From positions 1 through 6,375 of the forward strand of contig JAXMHA010000040.1 in assembly GCA_046347015.1 (NCBI GenBank): a DNA stretch of 6,375 bases, read 5' to 3'. The DNA comes from Dokdonella_A sp046347015 (GTDB lineage: Bacteria; Pseudomonadota; Gammaproteobacteria; Xanthomonadales; Rhodanobacteraceae). Every line of letters starts with the position of its first letter. Position 1 is the first letter of the stretch. Shown here in pieces: positions 5,092-6,375 of this stretch. The translations under genes were made by a program, and so were the position numbers. The notes below the pieces were generated by a model that saw only the letters and a program-made list of their open reading frames with translations, did not search any database and was not told the origin of the DNA.

Positions 5092-6375
5092 TCAATTCGG
5101 CGCATCGAACCCGTTCTGGAAGATCACGTCACCCTTGCCGTAGACGACGTAGACGAAGTCGCCGATGGAGCCCTCGCTGGAACTGCTGGTCGAGACCACG
5201 AGGTCATCGACGCCATCGCCATTGACGTCGCCACCTCCGGAAACACCCGTCACATAGGCGCCGGTACTGAGCGCATCGATCAGGAAACCGTGCACGCCAT
5301 CGAGGTAAGTCTGGTCGAGTGTCGCCGGAAAGCCGTTCGGGCTGCCGAAGATGACGTGCACCAGGGTGCGGTTGCCGCCGGAGGGCAACAGGAAGGTTGC
5401 CGTGCCGATCGCGAGATCGTCGTACCCGTCGTTGTTGATGTCGCCGACCATCGCGGCCTGGGCCCCGGTCTTCGTCGCGTAGGGCTCGGCCTGGTAGGTG
5501 AAGCCGTTGGTGCCGTCGAGTTGTGCCGGAGTCAGCGTTGCCGGATAGCCCGTCGCGCTGCCGAACACGACGTAACAGGAACGGCCGGGAAAGCTGTGGC
5601 CCGGGCTGATGGTGCCTTCGCAGAACATCATGTCCGGCTTGCCGTCGGCATTGATGTCACCACCCGTGGCAACGTTGAAATTCGAGAGGCCATCGCCGAC
5701 GAACCGGAAACCATTGGTGCCATCGAGCGTCGGGATCGTGAACGACGCGGGGTGCGGTCCCGGCGTTCCGAACACGATCACCCCTTCGGCACCGTAGTTG
5801 TCGACCGTCACGAAATCGGTGAGTCCGTCACCGCTGAGGTCGCTGCTCGACGACAGCATGCCGCCGAACGCCTGGTTCGCGGCCGCGCCATCCATCCGGA
5901 ATCCGTTGGTGCCGTCGACGCCATCGAGTGAAAACTGCGAACCGAACGGGTCGGCGTGGCCGTAGACCGAGAAGATCGCGCCCACCGGGGCCGTGAAGAG
6001 CGGGTAGTACTGATCGGCTGCGACCACATCCGAGACGCCATCGCCGTCGGTATCGCCGGTATCGAGCCCGGTGATCGAGTTGTATCCGGAACCGGCCGGT
6101 GCGGTGATGAGGAAACCATCCGTTCCGTCGAGGGCGGGCAACGTGATCTCGGCCGCGAAAGCCGGATCACCCGGGGCGTGCCCGAATACCGCGTACGCCC
6201 GTTGCTGGGAAGCGAGCAACAGGTCCTGCCGGCCGTCGGCGTTGACGTCTCCGCCCGGCGCCAACAGCCGCCCGAGGTACAGGTCGTTGATCTGGGTGCC
6301 CGGATCGAGCCGGAAGCCGTTCGTTCCATCCAGTGTGCCGAGGTCGAAGCGCGCCGGCCACCCTGACGCGCCGAA
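5092..6375 (-). CDS. FG-GAP repeat (integrin-alpha-like beta-propeller) protein, N-terminus beyond right edge
   Basis: The frame is open from the right edge to the TGA at 5094-5092, giving 427 residues with the true start outside the window; the TTG at 6264 is internal, not a start. Six calcium-binding loops of the D-x-N/D-x-D-G-x-x-D type are visible at residues 43-51, 108-116, 179-187, 240-248, 312-320 and 383-391 (window numbering), spaced 61-72 residues apart. Each blade continues to a V(F/Y)G strand, and the first six blocks then carry an LDGTNGF-like motif (15, 82, 153, 217, 286, 358). This is an FG-GAP/VCBS beta-propeller, expected to fold with calcium outside the cytoplasm as a surface or secreted protein, although the signal peptide cannot be seen. 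The last block replaces LDGTNGF with the terminal tail VIFQNGFDAPN. No enzymatic domain is present in this part. Ligand and function are unknown. Confidence 0.9.
   Translation of the reverse strand, partial: FGASGWPARFDLGTLDGTNGFRLDPGTQINDLYLGRLLAPGGDVNADGRQDLLLASQQRAYAVFGHAPGDPAFAAEITLPALDGTDGFLITAPAGSGYNSITGLDTGDTDGDGVSDVVAADQYYPLFTAPVGAIFSVYGHADPFGSQFSLDGVDGTNGFRMDGAAANQAFGGMLSSSSDLSGDGLTDFVTVDNYGAEGVIVFGTPGPHPASFTIPTLDGTNGFRFVGDGLSNFNVATGGDINADGKPDMMFCEGTISPGHSFPGRSCYVVFGSATGYPATLTPAQLDGTNGFTYQAEPYATKTGAQAAMVGDINNDGYDDLAIGTATFLLPSGGNRTLVHVIFGSPNGFPATLDQTYLDGVHGFLIDALSTGAYVTGVSGGGDVNGDGVDDLVVSTSSSSEGSIGDFVYVVYGKGDVIFQNGFDAPN

Noticed and set aside
5092..6264. Treating the FG-GAP gene as a complete 390-residue protein starting at the TTG at 6264
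   Set aside because: The same frame continues upstream to the window edge with another LDGTNGF block and part of a blade, so the start is outside the window.

Overview
This window looks like chromosomal DNA of a GC-rich gammaproteobacterium, most plausibly from the Xanthomonadales/Lysobacterales (Lysobacter, Dokdonella or Rhodanobacter type). That placement is an inference. It rests on the GC-rich third codon positions, the cystathionine beta-synthase/gamma-lyase gene pair, a YdcH-family gene, a very small lipoprotein, and an FG-GAP repeat protein ending in an 'FxNGF(D/E)'-like tail. I found no mobile element, CRISPR array, tRNA or rRNA.

Layout from left to right. (1) Bases 1-1139, minus strand: a two-gene unit in which a tropinone-reductase-like short-chain dehydrogenase (360-1139) precedes a family 2 glycosyltransferase cut by the left edge (1-359). 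The two are in the same frame and separated by a single TGA. (2) Bases 1140-1213: a divergent promoter gap. (3) Bases 1214-1429, plus strand: a 71-residue lipoprotein, the only plus-strand gene. (4) Bases 1459-4026, minus strand: a two-gene transsulfuration operon, with cystathionine beta-synthase carrying a C-terminal Bateman module (2659-4026) followed after 9 bases by a cystathionine gamma-lyase/synthase-family enzyme (1459-2649). (5) Bases 4027-4246: a gap with two GC-rich hairpins. (6) Bases 4247-4486, minus strand: a YdcH/DUF465 protein with a very strong ribosome binding site. (7) Bases 4487-5091: about 600 bases with no convincing gene but many inverted repeats. (8) Bases 5092-6375, minus strand: a large FG-GAP repeat (beta-propeller) protein cut by the right edge.

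The clearest functional unit is the reverse transsulfuration pair. The first enzyme would condense homocysteine and serine into cystathionine, and the second would cleave it to cysteine; both can also release H2S. The other genes appear to be independent neighbours. I see no convincing evidence for a new multi-gene system. The items most worth a second look are the in-frame TGA junction between the dehydrogenase and glycosyltransferase, the palindrome-rich gap at 4487-5091, and the regular repeat plus unusual C-terminal tail of the FG-GAP protein.
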